The notes under the pieces were generated by a model. The model was not told where the DNA came from and did not search any database. It worked only from the letters and a program-made list of their open reading frames with translations. Source: Saturnia japonica (Eukaryota; Arthropoda; Insecta; Lepidoptera; Saturniidae). From it: a stretch of DNA of 64,000 nucleotides. The translations under genes were made by a program, and so were the position numbers. Positions 62,201 through 64,000 of this stretch are shown here, piece after piece. Positions within the stretch are counted from its first letter, which is position 1. Every line of letters starts with the position of its first letter. Location of the stretch: positions 13,144,001 to 13,208,000 of the forward strand of contig CM065318.1 in NCBI GenBank assembly GCA_033032175.1, written 5' to 3'.

Positions 62201-62519
62201 ACATTATTCGTTCAATAGTAATAAATTAGTCAACAAAAAATTGACTAATACAAGGGCAAATTCATAATACAAAATTTATAAAAAAGAAAAATACAATCAC
62301 CTTGACTTTAGCTTTTTTCAAAGATAAGGCACCGCGGCATCCTAGATTACTTTCTAACTCACTCTTATAATATGATAATGTTGAATCTTTTAAAACAATA
62401 AACCTATCCTGCCAACCATGGATATAGTTTGTCCATTTGCTCAAGTATCCGCGAAGTTCTGGATTTCCGGTCTCCTCCAAGTCTGAATTATCACTCAGAG
62501 TTATATTTTCGTCAGTCAT
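10730..62519 (-). CDS. CERT: Ceramide transfer protein CERT (COL4A3BP/STARD11 orthologue), complete coding sequence
   Basis: CERT carries ceramide from ER to trans-Golgi for sphingomyelin synthesis. Coding exons, in transcript order: 62519-62301, 62119-62003, 54539-54440, 53680-53513, 52601-52451, 50796-50736, 18245-18066, 15845-15739, 14909-14788, 13332-13151, 11433-11310, 10857-10730. They sum to 1659 nt (552 residues plus TAG), with every junction GT/AG and in phase. Domains: PH about 18-112 (ELRGYLSKW ... [19 protein letters not shown]); serine-rich motif about 113-146 with PKD-type LRRHGS (Ser135); coiled coil about 150-270; FFAT EFHDAIE at 283-289; START about 325-552 ([38 protein letters not shown]). 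Human CERT is about 600 residues, so the linker is somewhat shorter here. No inactivating change was seen. Confidence 0.97.
11310..11433 (-). CDS. CERT: CERT exon 11: START domain
   Basis: Encodes [40 protein letters not shown]. Corresponds to vertebrate NNRCVRAKINVAMICQTLV...EISRDNILCKITYVA. GC-rich exon. Acceptor ATTACCAG, donor GTTATA, phase 1 out. Confidence 0.94.
11890..12027 (-). repeat. RTE-clade LINE fragment, inverted upstream part
   Basis: Read on - from 12027: [37 protein letters not shown]. This is the reverse-transcriptase C-terminal region of lepidopteran RTE elements (MAYGSETWSLTMGL...AMERAMLGVSLRD). It is head-to-head with the next entry. Confidence 0.8.
12028..12345 (+). repeat. 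RTE-clade LINE 3' end, sense part
   Basis: Read on +: [60 protein letters not shown], then a TGA where RTE has tryptophan, then [10 protein letters not shown]. This continues the protein right after the part found inverted at 11890-12027. It ends in a GATGATGA-like tail near 12330. Confidence 0.85.
13151..13332 (-). CDS. CERT: CERT exon 10: START domain core
   Basis: Encodes [40 protein letters not shown] and [26 protein letters not shown] is the most conserved CERT signature. Acceptor ATTGCAG, donor GTAAGC, phase 0 out. Confidence 0.96.
13333..14787 (-). other. CERT: CERT intron 9, no gene
   Basis: AT-rich. A - strand open frame at 13381-13629 was examined and not accepted (no domain, no splice fit). 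Confidence 0.5.
14788..14909 (-). CDS. CERT: CERT exon 9: START domain
   Basis: Encodes [20 protein letters not shown] and [20 protein letters not shown]. Matches vertebrate [26 protein letters not shown]. Acceptor ATTTCAG, donor GTTAGT, phase 1 out. Confidence 0.95.
14948..15150 (+). repeat. Dispersed repeat family H (CCCGCG...TTCATCAAAATCGG), copy 1
   Basis: Starts at ACTAGCGATGTCCCGCGACT, contains 'tattacggagtaatagaaattttatttt', 'aaaatcggttgag'. Related copies: 57005-57235, 58630-59165, 63405-63840. These are the familiar degenerate lepidopteran repeats with the 'cccgcggcttcgc' head. Confidence 0.65.
15378..15620. repeat. Dispersed repeat family I (CTGTCTGTACATGTA...GACCGATAGG), copy 1
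   Basis: Shares 'ataaatctataattctgtctgtacatgta' and 'ctggaccgatag' style text with 55550-56040. Old, non-coding. Confidence 0.55.
15739..15845 (-). CDS. CERT: CERT exon 8: start of START domain
   Basis: Encodes [36 protein letters not shown]. This corresponds to the NWQLVVEEGEMKVYRR strand of vertebrate CERT START. Acceptor ATAACAG, donor GTAAAT, phase 2 out. Confidence 0.95.
15846..18065 (-). other. CERT: CERT intron 7, repeats only
   Basis: Holds a near-complete family F repeat (16612-17188) and a weak tRNA-like SINE head near 17705-17770 ('attggcgtaacggtgcc'). Nothing else recognised. Confidence 0.5.
16612..17188 (+). repeat. Family F dispersed repeat (CGAGTCGGACTCGC), nearly full copy
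   Basis: Begins CCGGCCAAGTGCGAGTCGGA with the near-palindrome TGCGAGTCGGACTCGCA and runs to CCTTTTGAGGTATGGAACCC. Head-only copy at 41885-41945. The text is very widespread in Lepidoptera. Confidence 0.8.
18066..18245 (-). CDS. CERT: CERT exon 7: FFAT motif and linker to START
   Basis: Encodes [20 protein letters not shown] and DKMEEE, then a proline-rich linker ending [20 protein letters not shown] is a FFAT motif (vertebrate EFFDAVE) that binds VAP proteins on the ER; histidine replaces the third-position aromatic. Acceptor TTTTTTCAG, donor GTCAGT; 60 codons in phase 0. It follows a 32.5-kb intron. Confidence 0.95.
20545..20830. repeat. Dispersed repeat family A, diverged copy 2 (duplicated/partial)
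   Basis: Two partial, diverged runs of the family A text: 'cgcgaccaccata...cgtcccatagtggcacgc' and 'cgtcataatgactctcttttgg...tgtcgcgtttcgg', ending with 'tctcggtagttg' as in 51660-51890. Confidence 0.6.
21565..21745. repeat. Dispersed repeat family D, copy 2
   Basis: Shares 'cctatttattgagg', 'ggagtggagcagtaaccat', 'gataggctacac', 'gggtgcgttagtggcgg' and 'ggtggagagttggtt' in order with 2097-2375; lacks the GTTTGTTTG head. Confidence 0.7.
24745..25045. repeat. Dispersed repeat family D, copy 3
   Basis: Head GTTTTTGTTTAAACGCG, then 'ggaattactggtctgatttg', 'attgaggaaggttttat' and the tail 'tacacgggtgcattgctgg'. Confidence 0.7.
25249..25784 (-). pseudogene. R1-clade ORF2 C-terminus, beyond the nested insert
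   Basis: Resumes at [20 protein letters not shown], then [20 protein letters not shown] and the CCHC-like [18 protein letters not shown], and ends near 25249. Removing the insert and one copy of its 6-bp target duplication makes [18 protein letters not shown] continuous in one frame. Confidence 0.8.
25785..27582 (+). pseudogene. Reverse transcriptase ORF2 of the CR1-like LINE (partial, one frameshift)
   Basis: From 25785 the frame reads [33 protein letters not shown] and on to CLPRPQ near 26000, then needs a one-base shift to enter the long frame (25951-27582) at [17 protein letters not shown] blocks follow: [73 protein letters not shown]. The catalytic box is YPDDLQLY instead of the usual YADD. 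It ends with LWNSLP and [14 protein letters not shown], as in this group. Endonuclease and ORF1 are absent. Confidence 0.85.
25785..27746 (+). mobile_element. CR1-like (Jockey-superfamily) LINE, 5'-truncated, nested in the R1-clade element
   Basis: It is flanked by AACGCC at 25779-25784 and 27747-27752, a 6-bp target duplication. It carries one RT frame and a 3' tail with 'ctggcagagaatgc', 'gcattaagtcc' and 'tgtgcaataaag', a tail text common to lepidopteran LINEs, ending in an (AT)n run. The 5' end starts inside ORF2, so it is a dead-on-arrival copy. Confidence 0.88.
27747..28436 (-). pseudogene. R1-clade RT thumb/connection region, up to the nested insert
   Basis: Encodes [40 protein letters not shown] and onward to [11 protein letters not shown], where the CR1-like element interrupts it inside the next codon. 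Uninterrupted apart from that. Confidence 0.8.
28437..29637 (-). pseudogene. R1-clade reverse transcriptase, frameshifted
   Basis: Begins [20 protein letters not shown] in the ORF1 frame. Frame changes occur near 29340, 28990 and 28800, judged from conserved blocks jumping frame: [81 protein letters not shown] replaces the tryptophan of GPLLWNMGYDW near 28515. [12 protein letters not shown] is intact near 28455-28470; an extra G in an eight-base run (near 28440) breaks the frame again. Confidence 0.75.
29185..29227. repeat. Homopolymer G tract (32 G, one C, then 10 G)
   Basis: Lies within the R1-clade ORF2, where it reads as polyproline on -. Unusual for an AT-rich genome; the true length may be misassembled or polymorphic. 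Confidence 0.9.
29638..31197 (-). pseudogene. R1-clade ORF1 fused in frame to the end of the endonuclease domain
   Basis: A 519-codon frame. Residues 1 to about 462 are ORF1: acidic N-terminus ([13 protein letters not shown]), coiled-coil-like middle, basic alanine/proline-rich stretch, and the [17 protein letters not shown] block that normally precedes three CCHC knuckles. From about 463 (near 29811) the sequence becomes the C-terminal part of an R1 endonuclease: [33 protein letters not shown]. The CCHC knuckles and most of the endonuclease are missing. The frame ends at TGA (29640-29638) where related elements read tryptophan; the RT linker continues in the same frame directly after it. Confidence 0.75.
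31356..33091 (-). mobile_element. Tc1-like DNA transposon (DD34E), near complete
   Basis: Imperfect terminal inverted repeats of about 30 bp: left CATTGTTGATCCCACATAAT from 31356 and the complement of ...CTAATTATATGACCATCACTG ending at 33091; ATAATTAGAAACAC is identical in both. TA follows the right end; the left-hand TA is mutated. It abuts the 5' end of the R1-clade element. Confidence 0.8.
31700..32737 (-). pseudogene. Tc1-like transposase, one frameshift and one premature stop
   Basis: Starts at 32725 ([20 protein letters not shown]) or 32737, with an N-terminal helix-turn-helix. A frameshift near 32550 separates it from [20 protein letters not shown] and the catalytic domain: VLFSDETKI (D), [10 protein letters not shown] (D), [12 protein letters not shown] (E). 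The stop at 31797-31799 (AAA to TAA type change) is followed in the same frame by [20 protein letters not shown] and NKGYATKY, the normal C-terminus. Otherwise well preserved, so a fairly young loss. Confidence 0.85.
33092..35690. other. Intron DNA with a possible promoter-like patch
   Basis: Mostly AT-rich. About 33790-33850 has TGACGTCA (33809-33816) followed by two ATTGG (inverted CCAAT) boxes; a tRNA-like or SINE-like stretch follows at about 33905-33965. No coding exon recognised. Confidence 0.3.
35690..35830 (+). repeat. RTE-clade LINE 3' end, second fragment
   Basis: Reads as [16 protein letters not shown] then [10 protein letters not shown], the same RTE C-terminus as at 12250-12320 ([14 protein letters not shown]), with a frameshift-free short match. 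3' fragment only. Confidence 0.7.
37898..38149 (+). other. Unrecognised 83-codon open frame
   Basis: The frame opens at TTG (first ATG at 37967, [20 protein letters not shown], then [17 protein letters not shown]). The composition looks more protein-like than most random frames here, and the codons are GC-richer than flanking DNA. No family recognised and no splice sites placed. Could be an old element. Confidence 0.25.
38500..39180 (-). repeat. Non-LTR retrotransposon RT C-terminus, decayed
   Basis: On - reads [49 protein letters not shown] and further on MWNRLPAS, with [17 protein letters not shown] upstream. LRRDVASL(C/N)VFYR(I/L)(Y/F)xGEC is a signature of an insect LINE group. Several stops and frameshifts. 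Confidence 0.7.
39359..40415 (-). mobile_element. mariner element, both ends present, transposase decayed
   Basis: Inverted repeats TTAGGTCCTTACATATGA at both ends (39359 onward; complement ending 40415), each flanked by TA. Transposase reads on - from 40226 ([35 protein letters not shown]), with stops. The C-terminal part reads [28 protein letters not shown] and [19 protein letters not shown]. Element length 1057 bp, slightly short of the usual 1.25 kb, so some internal deletion. Confidence 0.88.
41215..41525. repeat. Dispersed repeat family I-like copy
   Basis: Starts 'ctcctgagaacggctggactgaattgg' and contains 'gataggtggcgctgtaatcgag', which recurs at 48918 ('gataggtggcgctctggtcgag'). Confidence 0.5.
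42712..42905. repeat. Dispersed repeat family G (AACCGACTTCAA type), copy 1
   Basis: Shares 'aaaaccaactt(c/t)aatgattt', 'taaacaaagaa', 'gaacatccataaa' and 'gaattgaga(a/g)ctcctcc' with 51438-51945; reverse-oriented relative at 57593-57810 (TTAACCGACTTCAACAAAAT). Confidence 0.7.
43195..43490. repeat. Dispersed repeat ending in CGCGGGCGGTTGCTAGT
   Basis: Starts 'ataaaatgattgcggtttaacgacg' and ends AACGAAGTCGCGGGCGGTTG, the common tail of degenerate lepidopteran repeats. Confidence 0.55.
44110..45455 (+). mobile_element. Second Tc1-like DNA transposon
   Basis: Transposase on + with imperfect inverted repeats: GGAAAGTAAACTTTTTTGTTA (44125-44145) against the complement of TAAGAAAAAAGTTTAGTTTC (45411-45430). 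Outer ends are not sharply defined, so boundaries are approximate. Different family from the element at 31356. Confidence 0.7.
44333..45359 (+). pseudogene. Tc1-like (DD34E) transposase, one stop and one frameshift
   Basis: [20 protein letters not shown] starts the paired-type DNA-binding domain ([18 protein letters not shown]). A TAA at 44507-44509 is followed in the same frame by [20 protein letters not shown]. The catalytic domain has [11 protein letters not shown] (D), then a one-base shift near 45015-45030 in an A-run, then [14 protein letters not shown] (D) and [16 protein letters not shown] (E). The end, [14 protein letters not shown], is intact. Confidence 0.85.
46147..46182 (-). CDS. 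CERT: Candidate alternative first coding exon of CERT (PH-less isoform)
   Basis: On the - strand an ATG at 46182 encodes [12 protein letters not shown] and ends at CAG|GTGAGT, a near-perfect donor, exactly in phase 0. The next downstream acceptor, exon 7 at 18245, is also phase 0. An in-frame TAG lies upstream of the ATG, and a GC-rich, promoter-like block begins about 130 bases upstream. Joined to exons 7-12 this predicts about 292 residues: a basic 12-residue leader, FFAT and START, with no PH domain, serine motif or coiled coil. No transcript evidence is available, so this is inference from splice signal, phase and composition. Confidence 0.5.
46310..46440 (-). promoter_or_regulatory. CERT: Candidate internal CERT promoter, GC/CpG-rich
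   Basis: A block with GGCGGCGCGGCGCGGCG and repeated CG dinucleotides stands out from surrounding AT-rich intron. On the - strand it carries an arthropod initiator-like TCAGT starting at 46422, about 240 bases before the ATG of the candidate exon. No clear TATA box, and the DPE position does not match well. Confidence 0.35.
48860..49135. repeat. Dispersed repeat with GCCCAGCGAAGCCGACGGGC tail
   Basis: Contains GATAGGTGGCGCTCTGGTCG shared with 41459-41500 and a standard tail 'acgcccagcgaagccgacgggcactaggtagt'. The 63-codon frame inside is repeat. Confidence 0.6.
50300..50318. repeat. (TA)n microsatellite
   Basis: About nine to ten TA units in the long CERT intron, 420 bases before exon 6. 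Confidence 0.85.
50736..50796 (-). CDS. CERT: CERT exon 6: short 61-nt exon after coiled coil
   Basis: Encodes [20 protein letters not shown]. It is too short for most ORF finders; it was found because its first base completes the split ATG codon of exon 5 ([13 protein letters not shown]). Acceptor GTTTTAG, donor GTAAGC, phase 0 out. Confidence 0.92.
50955..51020 (+). repeat. Possible tRNA-derived SINE head
   Basis: CCTCGTGGCGCAGTTGTAGG resembles a pol III A box, and GGTAGAGGTTCTTA resembles a decayed B box about 40 bases later. No folding tRNA, no tail defined. Confidence 0.4.
51438..51945. repeat. Family G repeat (copy 2) split by a family A insertion
   Basis: Family G text runs from 51438 to about 51602 ('gaacatccataaa'), stops, and resumes at about 51905 with 'cgaattgagagctcctcc', exactly the next family G text. 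Between them lies a family A copy. Confidence 0.7.
51603..51904. repeat. Dispersed repeat family A, copy 3, nested in family G
   Basis: Matches 1856-2085 closely: GGGTCGCGACCACC, CATGCATGTGGTGAAA, 'cgtcatagt.actcgc', 'atgcatatccaatta', 'gtcgccgttgtgttaggattgt', 'tgtgcttaccatcaggg'. Confidence 0.75.
52451..52601 (-). CDS. CERT: CERT exon 5: [15 protein letters not shown] segment, GC-rich
   Basis: Encodes [20 protein letters not shown] and [14 protein letters not shown], matching vertebrate [20 protein letters not shown]. The exon is strikingly GC-rich for this window. Acceptor TTTTGTTAG, donor GTATGT, phase 2 out. A + strand open frame overlapping it is antisense shadow. Confidence 0.93.
52602..53512 (-). 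other. CERT: CERT intron 4, repeats only
   Basis: Holds a family E copy (52680-52830) and a short piece of a common repeat at 52885-52990 ('aacaggcatacgtcccgcctgatagtaagcgg'). No gene. Confidence 0.6.
52680..52830. repeat. Dispersed repeat family E, copy 3 (partial)
   Basis: Contains 'cttccactaggcttagcg', 'ggcccacatcgt' and 'atcaggtgagattgtggccat', like the ends of the copies at 2395 and 9040. Confidence 0.65.
53513..53680 (-). CDS. CERT: CERT exon 4: first coiled-coil region
   Basis: Encodes [20 protein letters not shown] and [19 protein letters not shown], the LREKLAEMETFRDILCRQ-type heptad segment of CERT. Acceptor TTTACAG, donor GTGACC. Phase 1 in and out (168 nt). Confidence 0.94.
54440..54539 (-). 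CDS. CERT: CERT exon 3: serine-repeat regulatory motif
   Basis: Encodes [17 protein letters not shown] then [22 protein letters not shown] fits the PKD consensus LxRxxS; in mammalian CERT the equivalent serine starts hyperphosphorylation that switches off PH binding and transfer (family knowledge). Acceptor TTTCTCAG, donor GTAATT, phase 1. Confidence 0.94.
55550..56040. repeat. Dispersed repeat family I, copy 2
   Basis: Has 'tttatgtctgtacatgtaatattttttcc', 'gtctgtctgtttgtatattagaata', 'ctgctcgaccgatacgtatgaaatt' and two further 'gatgaaattttgt(g)ta' blocks. Non-coding. Confidence 0.6.
56071..56231. mobile_element. MITE with 39-bp terminal inverted repeats
   Basis: Left arm 56071-56109 begins CCCTAGCCAAGTTGTCTTTC; right arm 56193-56231 is its reverse complement with one mismatch in 39. 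The middle (83 bases) has no coding content. Flanks do not show a clean target duplication, and the arms may extend a few bases further (GGAG/GGGG before CCC). Confidence 0.88.
57005..57235 (+). repeat. Dispersed repeat family H, copy 2
   Basis: Starts ACTAGCAGTGTGCCCGCGGC, includes 'tattacgcagtaattattttcat', 'aatttcatcaaaatcagtg'. Followed directly by a LINE tail. Confidence 0.65.
57236..57590 (+). repeat. LINE 3' end fragment ([16 protein letters not shown])
   Basis: From about 57236 the + strand reads [35 protein letters not shown], the cysteine/histidine C-terminal motif of an insect LINE ORF2, then stop and AT-rich 3' UTR. 5' truncated. Confidence 0.65.
57593..57810. repeat. Dispersed repeat family G, copy 3 (reverse orientation)
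   Basis: Begins TTAACCGACTTCAACAAAAT with 'ggaggttactcaattcg' and 'acttctttgtttatgaa'. Confidence 0.65.
58035..58560 (-). mobile_element. mariner fragment, deleted and interrupted by a 222-bp insert
   Basis: 'accattattatctatgca(a/c)tt(t)', 'gccatttta', 'tagcaagaaattgtccaaattc', 'cctgccgctaactctgacg' and 'cacggtcacctttaattct' match the mariner at 39359-40415 in the same order. No terminal repeats remain. Confidence 0.75.
58130..58351. mobile_element. 222-bp insert with CAGTGTAAACTC end and 13-bp target duplication
   Basis: Flanked by CATTTTATAGATA at 58117-58129 and 58352-58364. Inside, from 58155, CAGTGTAAACTCTTTATAAC resembles pogo-type terminal repeats, next to an (AT)n run. Confidence 0.6.
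58630..59165. repeat. Dispersed repeat family H-like copy
   Basis: Repeated 'ctttcatcccccattt', 'aaaattcatcaaaattgg' and final 'agcggtctaggcgtgataatgcaacagac' identify it as an old lepidopteran repeat. Confidence 0.55.
59810..59960. repeat. Dispersed repeat family D, copy 4 (head only)
   Basis: TTTGTTTGTTTGTTTAAACACGC, then 'ctctggaactaccagtggg' and 'gtataggctattta'. Confidence 0.65.
62003..62119 (-). CDS. CERT: CERT exon 2: end of PH domain
   Basis: Acceptor TTTTTTCCAG, donor GTGAGT. Encodes [20 protein letters not shown] and ends [10 protein letters not shown], closing the PH fold with its conserved C-terminal tryptophan helix. 39 codons, phase 0 both sides. Confidence 0.96.
62301..62519 (-). 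CDS. CERT: CERT exon 1: start codon and first part of PH domain
   Basis: The ATG at 62519 opens [19 protein letters not shown], then [20 protein letters not shown] and [13 protein letters not shown]. The donor GTGATT follows AAG at 62301 (phase 0). The WQDRF and basic residues of the PH lobe, which bind PI4P in vertebrate CERT, are present. Confidence 0.96.
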
Positions 62520-62760
62520 ATTAAGAGAATGAAACCAACAATATGTACATTAAAACGAAACAACGGAAAAATCAAAATAATCTATACAGTATAAAAACTA
62601 CAAACACAATAAACGTTACAGTCTACAGGTAAAGGTAGAAACGCAAACGAAATTGTTGCCTCATAAACAAAAGTACTCTGTGATTTGATTATTGCTGCTT
62701 GAAAGAGTAGGTTGCTTATTTTGACATTTTTGACACTTCTTATCAGTGTTGTCAACTTAT
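62520..62760 (-). promoter_or_regulatory. CERT: CERT 5' UTR / main promoter region (approximate)
   Basis: Sequence immediately upstream of the CERT start codon. No TATA box or strong initiator can be named; assignment is by position only. No further exon upstream was recognised. Confidence 0.3.
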
Positions 62761-62780
62761 TAAAACCTGCCGAGTGGGCT

Positions 62781-62834
62781 AACGAGACAGTTCACTCAGT
62801 CTAGTAAATAGAATTGGGTCCGAGTGACTGTCTC
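62781..62834. repeat. Inverted repeat / hairpin upstream of CERT
   Basis: CGAGACAGTTCACTC pairs with GAGTGACTGTCTCG (14 of 15 with one bulge), loop about 25 bases. About 265 bases upstream of the CERT start codon. Could be a small MITE remnant. Confidence 0.6.
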
Positions 62835-64000
62835 GCCATGATACTTGGTACTTGTGTTAGAGCCATTACTTCAAATAAAAGTACGGTCACAAATATCGAG
62901 TCAAACTTGGTTCCTTCTTATTACTGTAACCTTTTCTAGTTAACAATACCTACCACTTATTTGGTTATCATTTCACATACAATTTTTTTATCCCTTTCCA
63001 TTGTCATTGGGGGTTGAATGTTGAAAAACTACAAAATACCTGTTTCACTAATTCCGTCGAAAACTATCAAATATTATGGTCATGGGAATGCATTACTTAG
63101 GTATACGCTATTAATTATAATTTTAAAGTAGGTAGAATATAATAAAAAGAGATACGTAGTTTTATAGTTAATATATTAATTTATAAATAGATTTATATTT
63201 CCCGTGGGTCAGGGTTCTTGAAATTGTCTTATTACATTTAGTACACATTTTTGGCGCATTTACCAAATCATGTCCTAAACACAAATTGAGTCAAAATGGT
63301 GGACCTGGGCAGGCATTGTTCATTACAGCATCTTAAGACCTGGTACAATTGTATTGTTGATTTGCTGCCATAATATTTGATCTCATTATATTATAATTAG
63401 CTGTGCCCGCAACTACTTCCGCGTGGACGTTTCATGTATAGAAAACCGCATCTAAATAAAAAAACTGCTTATAGAAAATATACCTAAGTGTGACAATAAG
63501 TATCAAATCAAATTCATGATAATTTAAACAAAGGCGTACAGCTCCATCTATGAATACTTCTGGAAAATAAAAAAAATATGTTTCCATTTATTCCTTTTTT
63601 GGAAAATTATATAAAGATATAATAATTTGGATTAATATATCTTCAGACTAAAAACTGCAAACAAACCAAATTTCATCAACTTCGGTCCAGTAGTTTTTCT
63701 GGATTGGCGTTCAAGCATTCCGACATACAGACAAACAAAAATTTCAAAAACTATCGATATGTGTTTTATCCATGATTCAAAATCCCGTCGTATTATTTTT
63801 TTCTCAAATATCTTCAATGTACAGATTTTGGATCTTTACTCTTTTATTATAAGTGTAAGTATATTATTATATTTCAATTTAATCAACTTTAAAATTCACT
63901 AGTGTATATAGAGAGTAGACCTGGTAGTCCGTGCCTACCCCAGGATATTGCTGTACCAACTAAGAATTGGAGTTCAACTTGAGCTTCATCTCAATAGCTG
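62835..64000. other. Upstream flank of CERT, repeats only
   Basis: A family H copy at about 63405-63840 ('gtgcccgcaactacttccgcgtgg', 'aaatttcatcaacttcggtccag'). No gene recognised to the right edge. Confidence 0.55.

Noticed and set aside
1..64000. CRISPR array, operon, phage or bacterial defence system
   Set aside because: No regular spacer repeats and no prokaryotic gene organisation; introns and splice sites show a eukaryotic nuclear genome.

Overview
This is an AT-rich animal nuclear window with small exons, long introns and many decayed transposons. The repeat vocabulary (R1-clade, RTE and CR1-like LINEs, Tc1/mariner elements, and short repeats containing motifs such as CGAGTCGGACTCGC or AACCGACTTCAA) and the protein sequences point to a lepidopteran. 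Two conserved host genes are supported, and they are convergent (tail to tail). The left gene, on +, is the 3' part of PDE8, a cAMP-specific phosphodiesterase: six exons between about 554 and 4972 encode the catalytic domain, and the PAS/REC part lies off the left edge. The right gene, on -, is a complete ceramide transfer protein gene (CERT / COL4A3BP, STARD11): twelve coding exons from 62519 down to 10730. All splice phases agree and give a 552-residue protein with PH domain, serine-rich PKD-type motif, coiled coil, FFAT motif and START domain.

Layout: 1-553, PDE8 intron with a doubtful antisense exon; 554-4972, PDE8 catalytic exons; 4973 to about 8340, intergenic; about 8340-10729, probable CERT 3' UTR and downstream sequence; 10730-18245, CERT START-domain exons; 18246-50735, one 32.5-kb CERT intron; 50736-54539, middle exons; 54540-62002, a 7.5-kb intron; 62003-62519, PH-domain exons; 62520-64000, upstream sequence.

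The 32.5-kb intron is a transposon sink. An R1-clade LINE (about 25.15-31.35 kb, -) carries an in-frame ORF1-endonuclease fusion left by an internal deletion. It was then cut by a 5'-truncated CR1-like LINE (25785-27746, +) with a 6-bp target duplication. A Tc1-like element (31356-33091) abuts its 5' end, and a mariner (39359-40415) and a second Tc1-like element (about 44.1-45.45 kb) lie further along. The same intron holds the most interesting host-gene candidate: a 12-codon alternative first exon (46147-46182, -) with a perfect splice donor in the correct phase and a GC-rich, promoter-like block just upstream. It would produce a roughly 292-residue CERT lacking the PH domain but keeping FFAT and START.

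The two host genes have unrelated biochemical jobs (cAMP breakdown; ER-to-Golgi ceramide transport) and seem linked only by position. No RNA gene, CRISPR array or bacterial-type system was seen.
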